Below are positions 57,791-64,000 of a stretch of DNA of 64,000 bases, in pieces. This DNA comes from Vogesella sp. LIG4 (lineage in GTDB: Bacteria > Pseudomonadota > Gammaproteobacteria > Burkholderiales > Chromobacteriaceae), in the NCBI RefSeq assembly GCF_900090205.1, contig NZ_LT607802.1, forward strand, positions 777,846 through 841,845, in the 5' to 3' direction. The translations under genes were made by a program, and so were the position numbers. Numbering within the stretch: the first letter of the stretch is position 1; every line of letters starts with the position of its first letter. The notes beneath the pieces are model-generated. The model saw only the letters and a program-made list of their open reading frames with translations, was not told the DNA's origin and did no database searches.

Positions 57791-57821
57791 AAGGTTGGCC
57801 GCAAGGCATGCGGCCAACCTT
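57791..57821. repeat. Inverted pair of the 10-mer forming a 13-bp hairpin between cpoB and purE
   Basis: AAGGTTGGCCGCA and TGCGGCCAACCTT with a 5-base loop; includes exact 10-mers at 57794 and 57809. It ends 9 bp from the cpoB stop and could act as its terminator, though no U-run follows. Confidence 0.85.
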
Positions 57822-57830
57822 GCACGGCGA

Positions 57831-58577
57831 TTACAGCGTGCTCAGACGCTGCTTGGCCTTCTGTGCCGCCGGCGTGCCCGGGTAGAGCTTGATCAGCTGG
57901 CGCAGGGTAATGCGTGCCTGATCCTTCTGCTGCAGCGCGATCTGGTTGTCGGCCACCAGGCGCAGCGCATCGGCGGAGTGGGCATTCTTCGGGTACTGGC
58001 CGGCAAAACGGCGCAGGATGTCGATGGCGGCATCGTTCTGCTGCAGCATGGTGTGCGCCACGCCCAGCCAGTAGTTGGCCTCGATGCTTTGGCTGCTACC
58101 CGGATAGCTGTCCATCACGCCCTTGAGCTGACCCACGGCATTGCTGAAGTCGCGCTTGCGCAGGGTATCCAGCGCATGCGACAGCGCGGCATCCACCGGC
58201 GCCACTGCCGCCGCCGGGGCATCGCCCTGCGGTGCGCTGGCCGCTGCCTGCGGGTGCTCCAGCTTGCCCAGCCGCAGGTCCAGGTCGGCGTACAGGTCGT
58301 TCTGCCGCTTCTGGGTTTCCGCCAGTTGATGCTGCAGTACCTCATTCTGCCCGCGCAGGCTGGCCATCTCGGTCTGCATCTGGCCAACCTGGTTCACCAG
58401 ATCCAGCAGACGCTGGTTGGCCAGCTTGGCTTCCACGTCGGACAGCCGCGCACTGGCCTGCTGCGCATTGCTGCTCATCTGGGTCTGCAGCTGCTGGCGG
58501 GTGGCTTCCAGATCGCTGGAAGTGGCACAGGCGCCCAGCAGCACGGGCAACAACAGCATCAACAATCGGTTTTGCAT
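57831..58577 (-). CDS. cpoB: CpoB/YbgF, Tol-Pal accessory protein
   Basis: 248 residues, [20 protein letters not shown]. Signal peptide with a possible lipobox (LLGAC), unlike E. coli CpoB, which is soluble. Coiled coil about 22-110 (trimerisation), a Pro/Ala linker, then TPR repeats (about 130-248; [20 protein letters not shown]). Coordinates peptidoglycan synthesis with outer-membrane constriction. Last gene of the tol-pal cluster, 138 bp after pal. Confidence 0.92.
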   Translation of the reverse strand: MQNRLLMLLLPVLLGACATSSDLEATRQQLQTQMSSNAQQASARLSDVEAKLANQRLLDLVNQVGQMQTEMASLRGQNEVLQHQLAETQKRQNDLYADLDLRLGKLEHPQAAASAPQGDAPAAAVAPVDAALSHALDTLRKRDFSNAVGQLKGVMDSYPGSSQSIEANYWLGVAHTMLQQNDAAIDILRRFAGQYPKNAHSADALRLVADNQIALQQKDQARITLRQLIKLYPGTPAAQKAKQRLSTL

Positions 58578-58715
58578 GGTGTGATCGCCAATCGCATCAA
58601 ATAAAAATCCGGGACAGCGTGCCGCGATCCCGGATGGTGGTCAAGCTGGGCACGGACAAAACCTTGCTGGGCAGCAGGCCGGGCCACGCCGGCCCAGCGG
58701 TTTTGTGCGTGGCAC

Positions 58716-59246
58716 TTACGGATAGACAAAGTCCGCGCGGCGGTTCTCGGCGTAATCCTGCTCGGTAGTACCCGTGGCGCGCGGTTTCTCCTTGCCCAGG
58801 CTCACGGCCTCGATCTGGTCGGACTTCACGCCCAGCACTTCCAGCGCCTGCTTCACGCTTTCGGAGCGGCGCTGGCCCAGCGCCAGGTTGTACTCGCGGC
58901 TGCCACGGGCATCGGTATTGCCCTGGATCAGCACATGAGTCTTGTACTTGCTCAGGTAGCCGGCATGCGCTTCCACGCTGGCGCGGTCGCCGTCGCGAAT
59001 GCTGGACTGGTCGAAGTCGAAGTACACGCTCTTGCCCTTCACACCGGCAAAGGCGGCGGCCTCGGCGGCACGCGCATCCACTTCCGGCAGTTGCTGTGCC
59101 GGCTTGAGGTCCGCACTGTTGCCGGTGCTGCTGCCCGCCGTTACCGGTGCGCTGCTGGGGGCGGCGGCGCTGGCGGCTTTCGGCGTGCTGGCGCAGGCAC
59201 TCAGCAACACCACACTGGCAGCGGCGACAAACGGAATAATCTTCAT
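58716..59246 (-). CDS. pal: Peptidoglycan-associated lipoprotein Pal
   Basis: 176 residues from MKIIPFVAAASVVLLSACAS, lipobox LLSAC. Ser/Ala-rich linker, then an OmpA-type domain: VYFDFDQSSIRDGDRA, and the diaminopimelate-binding block LIQGNTDARGSREYNLALGQ. Anchors the outer membrane to peptidoglycan and binds TolB. 113 bp after tolB. The longer open frame lacks a signal and is rejected. Confidence 0.96.
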   Translation of the reverse strand: MKIIPFVAAASVVLLSACASTPKAASAAAPSSAPVTAGSSTGNSADLKPAQQLPEVDARAAEAAAFAGVKGKSVYFDFDQSSIRDGDRASVEAHAGYLSKYKTHVLIQGNTDARGSREYNLALGQRRSESVKQALEVLGVKSDQIEAVSLGKEKPRATGTTEQDYAENRRADFVYP

Positions 59247-59359
59247 GCGCTTCTCCTTCTGTTTCGGTTCGGGTTGGACAGCGACGCTGGCGCAAAATAT
59301 TTTGTGCAAAAATAAGACTGACGCCGCCTGATTAAGTTCTGATTACATTATTGACCGTT

Positions 59360-60631
59360 TTACGGATTGAACGGCCCCCAGGCGGCATTCTGCACTTCGC
59401 CCTGGATCACCCCCAGCCGCACCCGACCCGGATTTTGCAACGCGGCGGCAAACAGTACGCTGCGGCCGCCTTCGTCGCTGGCGTACAGCACCATCTTGCC
59501 GTTGGGGGCAAAACTCGGCGATTCGTCATAGGCGCTGCTGCTGAGCTGGCGGCTGTCGCCACTGGCCAGGTCATGCAGCATCACCTTGAAGCGCCCGCCT
59601 TCGCGCTGCACGTACACCAGCTGGCGGCCGTCCGGCGAGAACGACGGCGATACGTTGTAGCTGCCCTGGTAGGTCACGCGGCGCGCATTGCGGCTGCCAT
59701 CCAGCTGCTGGATGTACAGCTGCGGGCCGCCGCTGCGGTCGGAGACGAAGGCGATGCTGCGGCCATCCGGGCTCCAGACCGGCTCGGTATCGATGGCATT
59801 GCTGTAGGAGAAGCGCTGCAGGCCGCTGCCGTCGGCATTGATCAGGTAGATCTGCGAGTTGCCGGATAGCGTCAGCACCACCGCCAGGCGGCGGCCATCC
59901 GGGCTCCAGGACGGCGCGGAATTGCTGCCCTTGAAGTTGGCCAGCAGGTGGCGCTGGCCGGTGGACAGGTCCTGGATGTAGACCACCGGTTTCTTGTTCT
60001 CGAACGACACATAGGCCAGTCGCGTGCCGTCCTTGCTCCAGGCCGGCGAGATGATGGGCTCGTTGGAGCGCAGCACGGTCTGCGCGCGGCGACCATCCAC
60101 GTCGGCCACCTGCAGCCGCCATTCCTTGCCGGCTTTCAGCACGAAGGCGATGCGGCTGGCGAACAGGCTTTTCTCGCCCATCAGCGCCTCGTACACCATA
60201 TCGGCCATGCGGTGCGCCACATCGCGCAGCTGCGATGGATGCACGTCGAACTCCATGGCCAGCTTCTGCTCGCGCGGGGCCAGCGCATCCACCCAGAAGG
60301 TCACCCGCATCATTTCGCCATCCAGCTTGCTTACCCGGCCATACACCATGGCGCGCGCGCCCTGCTGCTGCCAGTAGGACGGCTCCAGCGAGGCGCCGGC
60401 CGGCGCCGCCAGCAGGTTGAACATGCCGGTCATCGCCAGATCGCTCTTCACGGTGCCGGTTACCTGGTCCGGCAGCCATTCTTCGTTGGCCAGCGGCAGC
60501 ACCGCCAGCGGGTAGCGGTTGGCACCGCCGCCGACGATATCCACCGTCAGGTCGGCACGGGCCAGCGGTGCGGCCAACAGCAGGCAGCACAGCAGCAACA
60601 GGCGGCGAACAACAACAAAGAAGTTATGCAA
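59360..60631 (-). CDS. tolB: Tol-Pal system protein TolB
   Basis: 423 residues, MHNFFVVVRRLLLLCCLLLA, with a signal peptide to about residue 26. N-terminal alpha/beta domain (VDIVGGGANRYPLAVLPLAN) and a six-bladed propeller with repeated WSPDGR-type motifs (SPAWSKDGTRLAYVSFE; PVWSPDGRSIAFVSDRSGG). Periplasmic link between TolA and Pal. 3 bp after tolA. A 10-mer copy lies in the signal peptide. Confidence 0.97.
   Translation of the reverse strand: MHNFFVVVRRLLLLCCLLLAAPLARADLTVDIVGGGANRYPLAVLPLANEEWLPDQVTGTVKSDLAMTGMFNLLAAPAGASLEPSYWQQQGARAMVYGRVSKLDGEMMRVTFWVDALAPREQKLAMEFDVHPSQLRDVAHRMADMVYEALMGEKSLFASRIAFVLKAGKEWRLQVADVDGRRAQTVLRSNEPIISPAWSKDGTRLAYVSFENKKPVVYIQDLSTGQRHLLANFKGSNSAPSWSPDGRRLAVVLTLSGNSQIYLINADGSGLQRFSYSNAIDTEPVWSPDGRSIAFVSDRSGGPQLYIQQLDGSRNARRVTYQGSYNVSPSFSPDGRQLVYVQREGGRFKVMLHDLASGDSRQLSSSAYDESPSFAPNGKMVLYASDEGGRSVLFAAALQNPGRVRLGVIQGEVQNAAWGPFNP
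60569..60578 (+). repeat. Uptake-like 10-mer, in tolB
   Basis: Exact copy within the signal-peptide codons. Confidence 0.75.
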
Positions 60632-60634
60632 GGC

Positions 60635-61501
60635 TTACTCCTTGGGACGGAATTTCAGGGTGATGCGGCGGAAATCGGTGAATTCGGCCCCCTTGGGCAA
60701 GGGCGGGAAGCGGTGCGCCTCGCGCAGCGCCGCCAGCACCGCCTGATCGTAGGCGCCGTTGCCGCTGCTGTGCAGCAGATGCAGGCTATCGGGGCGAATC
60801 TCCATGGTAGGCAGTATCTCCACCACCACCACCGCTTGCGGGTTACCGACGATGCCGTCCGGCACCATCACGTAAGGACGGACGCGATTGCGCACCTCCT
60901 CGATGTATTGCGCACGCAGATCGGCCACACCGTTGGCACTGCCGCCCTGCACGCCCTGTTTGCTGCCGGCCTGCGTCACCTTGCCCTTGCCGGGGCCAGG
61001 CGGCAGGTTATCGAGCGCATCCAGCATATCGTCGGCTGCCGATACCGCCGGCTTGGTCTTGGCTGGCTTGGCAGCAGGTTTGGGGGCGGCAGGCCTGGGC
61101 TCGGCTGCCTTGACGGGCGGCACTACCGGCTTGATCTCTGCCCTGGGTTTTTCCACGCGGGGTTTTTCCGGCCTGGGTTTCTCCGGCGGCGGTGCCGGCT
61201 TGGGCTGCGGCTTGCCGCCCTTAAGGGTGACGTCGGCACTCTTGAGCGCCGGCGCCTGCACCTGCGGCGCGGGAGGCGGCGGAACTGGCGCCGGCTTGGG
61301 CACTGCCGCCGGCGGCGGTACAGGCTGTACCTTGGGTGTCGCCTTGAGCGGGCTGCCGCCACCGGCCCACAACTCCACCGCCAGCGGCGGCGGGGTATGC
61401 AGCACGGCCGGTGCTGCCGACCACCACAGCACCGCGAGCAACGCGGCGTGCAGCAGCAGCGACAGCAGCCAGGAGGCGACGCCGGGTTGGCGCGAGGTCA
61501 A
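60635..61501 (-). CDS. tolA: Tol-Pal system protein TolA
   Basis: 288 residues, MTSRQPGVASWLLSLLLHAA. One membrane helix (about 11-31), a long Pro/Lys-rich domain II (about 57-150, many PxP and KP repeats) and a C-terminal TonB-like domain III (about 190-288; YIEEVRNRVRPYVMVPDG). Needs TolQ and TolR to harvest proton force. The domain II is Pro-rich rather than the long alanine helix of E. coli. 2 bp after tolR. Confidence 0.93.
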   Translation of the reverse strand: MTSRQPGVASWLLSLLLHAALLAVLWWSAAPAVLHTPPPLAVELWAGGGSPLKATPKVQPVPPPAAVPKPAPVPPPPAPQVQAPALKSADVTLKGGKPQPKPAPPPEKPRPEKPRVEKPRAEIKPVVPPVKAAEPRPAAPKPAAKPAKTKPAVSAADDMLDALDNLPPGPGKGKVTQAGSKQGVQGGSANGVADLRAQYIEEVRNRVRPYVMVPDGIVGNPQAVVVVEILPTMEIRPDSLHLLHSSGNGAYDQAVLAALREAHRFPPLPKGAEFTDFRRITLKFRPKE

Positions 61502-61503
61502 GA

Positions 61504-61911
61504 TCAGCTCCCCTGCTGGCGCACGGTCAGCGCCACGCGCTGGATGCCGGCCTCATGCAGGCGGTCGGCCACTGTGACCACGGCGCTGTATTTCAGGTCG
61601 CGGTGGGCGGTAACCACCACCGGCCGGTTGTCTTTCACCCGCGTCTGCACTTCGGCGATCAGCGCGTCCAGGTTCGCCACCTGGCTGCGCTTGCCGCCCT
61701 CGCCGACAAAGTAGCGGCCATCCGCCTCAATGCTGATTTCCAGCGGCGTGGCGTCCACCTGCGCGGCGTGGGTAACGCTGGGCACATCGATGACCCCGGG
61801 AGTGAACATCGGCGCGGTCACCATGAAGATCACCAGCAGCACCAGCATCACGTCGATGTAGGGCACCACATTCATCTGGTTCATCATGCGGCGGGGGCGG
61901 CGTTGCAACAT
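61504..61911 (-). CDS. tolR: Tol-Pal system protein TolR
   Basis: 135 residues from MLQRRPRRMMNQMNVVPYID. ExbD/TolR fold: membrane helix about 17-37 with the proton-channel Asp in VVPYIDVMLVLLVIF, then a periplasmic domain. The gene normally upstream, tolQ, is absent: a hairpin at 61934 and an O-methyltransferase gene occupy its place. An ATG 13 codons earlier reads through that hairpin and is rejected. Confidence 0.94.
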   Translation of the reverse strand: MLQRRPRRMMNQMNVVPYIDVMLVLLVIFMVTAPMFTPGVIDVPSVTHAAQVDATPLEISIEADGRYFVGEGGKRSQVANLDALIAEVQTRVKDNRPVVVTAHRDLKYSAVVTVADRLHEAGIQRVALTVRQQGS

Positions 61912-61933
61912 GGAGCGGCTTTCTGGATGGCGA

Positions 61934-61955
61934 ATGCCGGATGGTAGCATCCGGC
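61934..61955. repeat. REP-like hairpin upstream of tolR
   Basis: TGCCGGATG-GTAG-CATCCGGCA, a perfect 9-bp stem with a 4-base loop, 22 bp upstream of the tolR start, in the place where tolQ would end. No U-run on either strand. Confidence 0.55.
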
Positions 61956-62021
61956 AACAAAGCCATGGTTTCGGTAATGTTTGGTTTTATTAACGACCAG
62001 CCGGCTGCTTCAGGGTTCCCG

Positions 62022-62687
62022 CTAGCGGCGGCGCAGCAGGGTCATGCCGTCGCCCATCGGCAGGATGCACAGATCCACGCGCGCATCGTGCTTCAGCCCG
62101 GCATTGAAGGCGCGCAGTATTTCCACGCTGCGCGGGTCATCCGGCTGCGGATCCACCACGCGGCCGTTGAGCAGGATGTTGTCGATGGCGATCACCCCGC
62201 CCGGTCGCACCAGTTGCAGGCAGGCTTCGTAGTAGTCGGGGTAGGCAGGCTTGTCGGCGTCGATGAAGGCGAGGTCGAAACTGCCGGCGGCGCCGTCTTC
62301 CAGCAGCTGGTGCAAGGTCAGCAGGCCCGGCTGCAGGTACAGCTGGATGCGTTCGGCCACGCCGGCCCGCCGCCAGTAGTCCGCGGCAATGCTGGTGAAC
62401 TCCACGCTCATGTCGCACGCCACCGTGCGCCCCTGCTCGCCCATGGCCAGCGCCACGGAGAGCGCGCTGTAGCCGGTAAAGGTGCCGATTTCCAGGTAGC
62501 GGCGCACGCCCAGGAGCTGCACCAGCCAGCCGAGGAACTGCCCCTGCTCCGGCGCGATCTGCATCTTGGCCATGCGGTGGCCGGCGGTGAATTCGCGCAA
62601 CGCGCGCTGCACCGGGTGCTCGCTCACGCCGATGTCGAACAGGTACTCGGCCACCTGCGGGCCGAAAGTCATGGTGTGTCGTGTCAT
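62022..62687 (-). CDS. Class I SAM O-methyltransferase (CCoAOMT-like)
   Basis: 221 residues from MTRHTMTFGPQVAEYLFDIG. SAM motif YLEIGTFTGYSALSVALAMG, the metal-dependent catechol-type motif LAFIDADKPAYPDYYEACL and IAIDNILLNGRV. Bacterial members methylate small catechol-like or unknown acceptors. No pathway neighbour suggests the substrate. Lies between DUF3460 and tolR on the same strand. Confidence 0.88.
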   Translation of the reverse strand: MTRHTMTFGPQVAEYLFDIGVSEHPVQRALREFTAGHRMAKMQIAPEQGQFLGWLVQLLGVRRYLEIGTFTGYSALSVALAMGEQGRTVACDMSVEFTSIAADYWRRAGVAERIQLYLQPGLLTLHQLLEDGAAGSFDLAFIDADKPAYPDYYEACLQLVRPGGVIAIDNILLNGRVVDPQPDDPRSVEILRAFNAGLKHDARVDLCILPMGDGMTLLRRR

Positions 62688-62694
62688 GCCGGGC

Positions 62695-62722
62695 TCGAAA
62701 AACAAAACGCCCTTGCGGGCGT
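62695..62722 (-). terminator. Terminator after the DUF3460 gene
   Basis: ACGCCC-TTGC-GGGCGT hairpin followed on the minus strand by TTTGTTTTT, 23 bp past the stop. Confidence 0.75.
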
Positions 62723-62744
62723 CATGGTTGCGTACTTGGCGGAA

Positions 62745-62924
62745 TTATTCCGGCTGGTACACGTAGGGCTTCTGCGGCACGCTCGATTCCTTCCAGCGCG
62801 CCAGGTCGTCCAGGTTCTGCGGACGGTCCCACCAGGTCAGGCGCAGCTCGCGGCGCTCGGTATCGACTTCCGGGTGCTTTTCCAGGTAGGTGTTGATGAA
62901 CTGGGTGAATTCGGACTGGTACAT
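62745..62924 (-). CDS. DUF3460 small protein
   Basis: 59 residues: starts MYQSEFTQFINTYLEKHPEV and ends QKPYVYQPE. Found by translating the minus strand by eye. Matches the DUF3460 pattern of betaproteobacteria (N-terminal MYQS..TQF, central WWDRP.NLDD, C-terminal YVYQ). Cytoplasmic, unknown role. It has its own terminator; the gap upstream of 75 bp may hold its promoter. Confidence 0.88.
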   Translation of the reverse strand: MYQSEFTQFINTYLEKHPEVDTERRELRLTWWDRPQNLDDLARWKESSVPQKPYVYQPE

Positions 62925-62999
62925 CTGAGTACTCCCGGTAAAAGATGGCGGCGATTGTACTGTAAAAGCCGCCGTTCGGCAGCCATGTCGCTGCAGCGC

Positions 63000-63884
63000 T
63001 CAGCGCCGCCCGCTGCCCGGACGCAGTCGCTGCAGCCAGGCATCCCGCCCCTGCAGCGACTGCTGGCAGCGCTGGCGCTGCATGTCGGCACGCAGATAGC
63101 TCAGCGCGCTGACGGCAACACCCAGCAGCAGCCACAGCGCCAGCAGCCACTGCCGCGGCGAGTGGATATCCTGCCAGCCCAGCTGACGCTGCAGCTCCAG
63201 GCGCAACGCAAACGGCCCGCTGCGGATTTCCAGCCGCGCATGCAGCTGGTGGCTGCCGGCACCGTCCGGCGCCATCGCCGCGGCCAGCGGCAGCAGCGCC
63301 AGCTGCAGATGCTCGTCCGACGCGGCGGGCAGCAGGCTGTCCAGCGGCAGCCACACCGCCAGCACGCTGCCTTGCAGACCCGGCACCAGCAGCAGTTGCG
63401 TACGTTGATCCACCCAGGGCAGCACCAGGGTCTGCCCGGCGTTGAGCGAGGGCTGCAGATTGGCCAGCGTCAGCCTGCTCGCCAGTTCCAGATTGAGGTC
63501 GTCCCTAGCACCGGGGGTGGCGGGTACCACCTGCTGCACGCTCAGCAGATGGTTGGCCGCATCGATGTGCAGCCGCGCCACGCGCGGCAACTGCGGGAAA
63601 TCGCTGCGCAGCTTGTCCAGGTAGTGGCCGGGGTCGTTGCCTACCTCCATCTGCTGCAGCATGTCGGTATCCTGCACCAGCTGCTGGGTGGTTTCCTGCA
63701 GCTGCAGCAGGTGAGTGCGCACCAGGCCGGCGGTCTGCTGCGCCTCCTCCTCCAGCTCGCTCTGCGCGCGGGCCTGTTCGTAGGCCAGCAGCCAGTTGCC
63801 GCCCAGCCAGGCCATGCCCAGCCAGAACACCAGCAGCGACAGCAGCAGCACCCGCTGCGGCCAACGGCTACGCAATAGCCTCAC
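63000..63884 (-). CDS. Two-helix membrane protein with periplasmic sensor-like loop, unknown
   Basis: 294 residues with a GTG start at 63884 overlapping the stop of the upstream gene (GTGA). N-terminal helix about 12-33, a periplasmic part of about 200 residues containing a coiled coil (EQARAQSELEEEAQQTAGLV), a second helix about 243-262, then a short cytoplasmic tail (DMQRQRCQQSLQGRDAWLQR). The layout resembles the sensor half of a chemoreceptor or kinase with no output domain. Two 10-mer copies inside. Confidence 0.65.
   Translation of the reverse strand: MRLLRSRWPQRVLLLSLLVFWLGMAWLGGNWLLAYEQARAQSELEEEAQQTAGLVRTHLLQLQETTQQLVQDTDMLQQMEVGNDPGHYLDKLRSDFPQLPRVARLHIDAANHLLSVQQVVPATPGARDDLNLELASRLTLANLQPSLNAGQTLVLPWVDQRTQLLLVPGLQGSVLAVWLPLDSLLPAASDEHLQLALLPLAAAMAPDGAGSHQLHARLEIRSGPFALRLELQRQLGWQDIHSPRQWLLALWLLLGVAVSALSYLRADMQRQRCQQSLQGRDAWLQRLRPGSGRR
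63552..63561 (-). repeat. Uptake-like 10-mer, in the last full gene
   Basis: Exact copy, minus strand, coding. Confidence 0.75.
63856..63865 (+). repeat. Uptake-like 10-mer, in the last full gene
   Basis: Exact copy near the 5' end of the gene. Confidence 0.75.
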
Positions 63885-64000
63885 AACTGGAATTCCTGTT
63901 TCTGGTGCTGGGAGATCAGGCCGCGCCAGGCTTGCAGCAGTTTCTGGAACTTGTTGTTGGCCGGCTCCATCTCGCGCACTTTCTGCAGCAGCTGGTGCGC
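63881..64000 (-). CDS. C-terminal 39 residues of an unknown gene (runs off the right edge)
   Basis: Minus-strand reading in phase with the TGA at 63881-63883 gives a tail ending RGLISQHQKQEFQL. Helical and charged. Its stop overlaps the GTG start of the next gene, implying one operon. Too little is visible to name it. Confidence 0.6.
   Translation of the reverse strand, partial: AHQLLQKVREMEPANNKFQKLLQAWRGLISQHQKQEFQL

Overview
The window is a gene-dense, high-GC stretch of bacterial chromosome. It looks like a betaproteobacterium of the order Neisseriales, most likely the Chromobacterium/Vogesella/Aquitalea side (family Chromobacteriaceae). The basis is gene order and protein character: a tRNA-tuf-tRNA-Trp-secE-nusG-rplKAJL-rpoBC-rpsLG-fusA block, rsmB-DUF4390-ntrY-ntrX, def-LysM-dprA-smg-topA, a type III gshA next to gshB, a PglL-like oligosaccharyltransferase, and a DUF3460 protein. 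No phage, integrase, transposase gene, CRISPR array or rRNA gene was seen.

Layout. 1-16.6 kb is the minus-strand information-processing block: tRNA-Tyr/Gly/Thr, tuf, tRNA-Trp, secE, nusG, rplK, rplA, two extra tRNA-Thr genes, rplJ, rplL, rpoB, rpoC, then rpsL, rpsG and the 5' part of fusA. 16.7-21.4 kb holds a ferredoxin, rsmD, and plus-strand ftsY-ftsE-ftsX-rpoH, with a CIRCE-like operator before rpoH. 21.4-28.4 kb holds a PglL-like membrane enzyme, three tRNA-Lys genes, cutA, fxsA, yggU, dps, a TonB protein, a conserved unknown, a thioesterase, a TlpA-like lipoprotein and moeB. 28.6-36.4 kb is a minus-strand run: def, fmt, htpX, rsmB, DUF4390, ntrY and a degenerate ntrX. 36.5-43 kb holds a LysM protein, dprA, smg, topA and two unknown membrane proteins. 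43-51 kb holds dgkA, gshB, gshA, a PfkB kinase, a thioredoxin-like protein and a GGDEF-EAL protein. 51-64 kb holds fadH with a likely TetR-type operator, a hydrolase, a GNAT enzyme, purC-purK-purE, cpoB-pal-tolB-tolA-tolR (tolQ absent), an O-methyltransferase, DUF3460 and an unknown membrane protein.

The most striking signal is not a gene. The 10-mer TGCGGCCAAC occurs 40 times (both strands) by manual count, about once per 1.6 kb, where chance predicts well under one. About 15 copies lie between genes. Three intergenic spots carry it as inverted pairs, just as DNA uptake sequences (DUS) do in Neisseria. It does not resemble the Neisseria DUS core GCCGTCTGAA. I read it as a candidate uptake-sequence dialect of this lineage; the competence gene dprA itself carries two copies. 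A second repeat layer is a family of small non-coding elements with TCACGATCT ends (about 124 bp in two copies, plus a short derivative and a distant relative), and a 53-bp hairpin element present twice with a compensatory base-pair change.

All coordinates, counts and start choices come from reading the sequence by eye. No database search was run.
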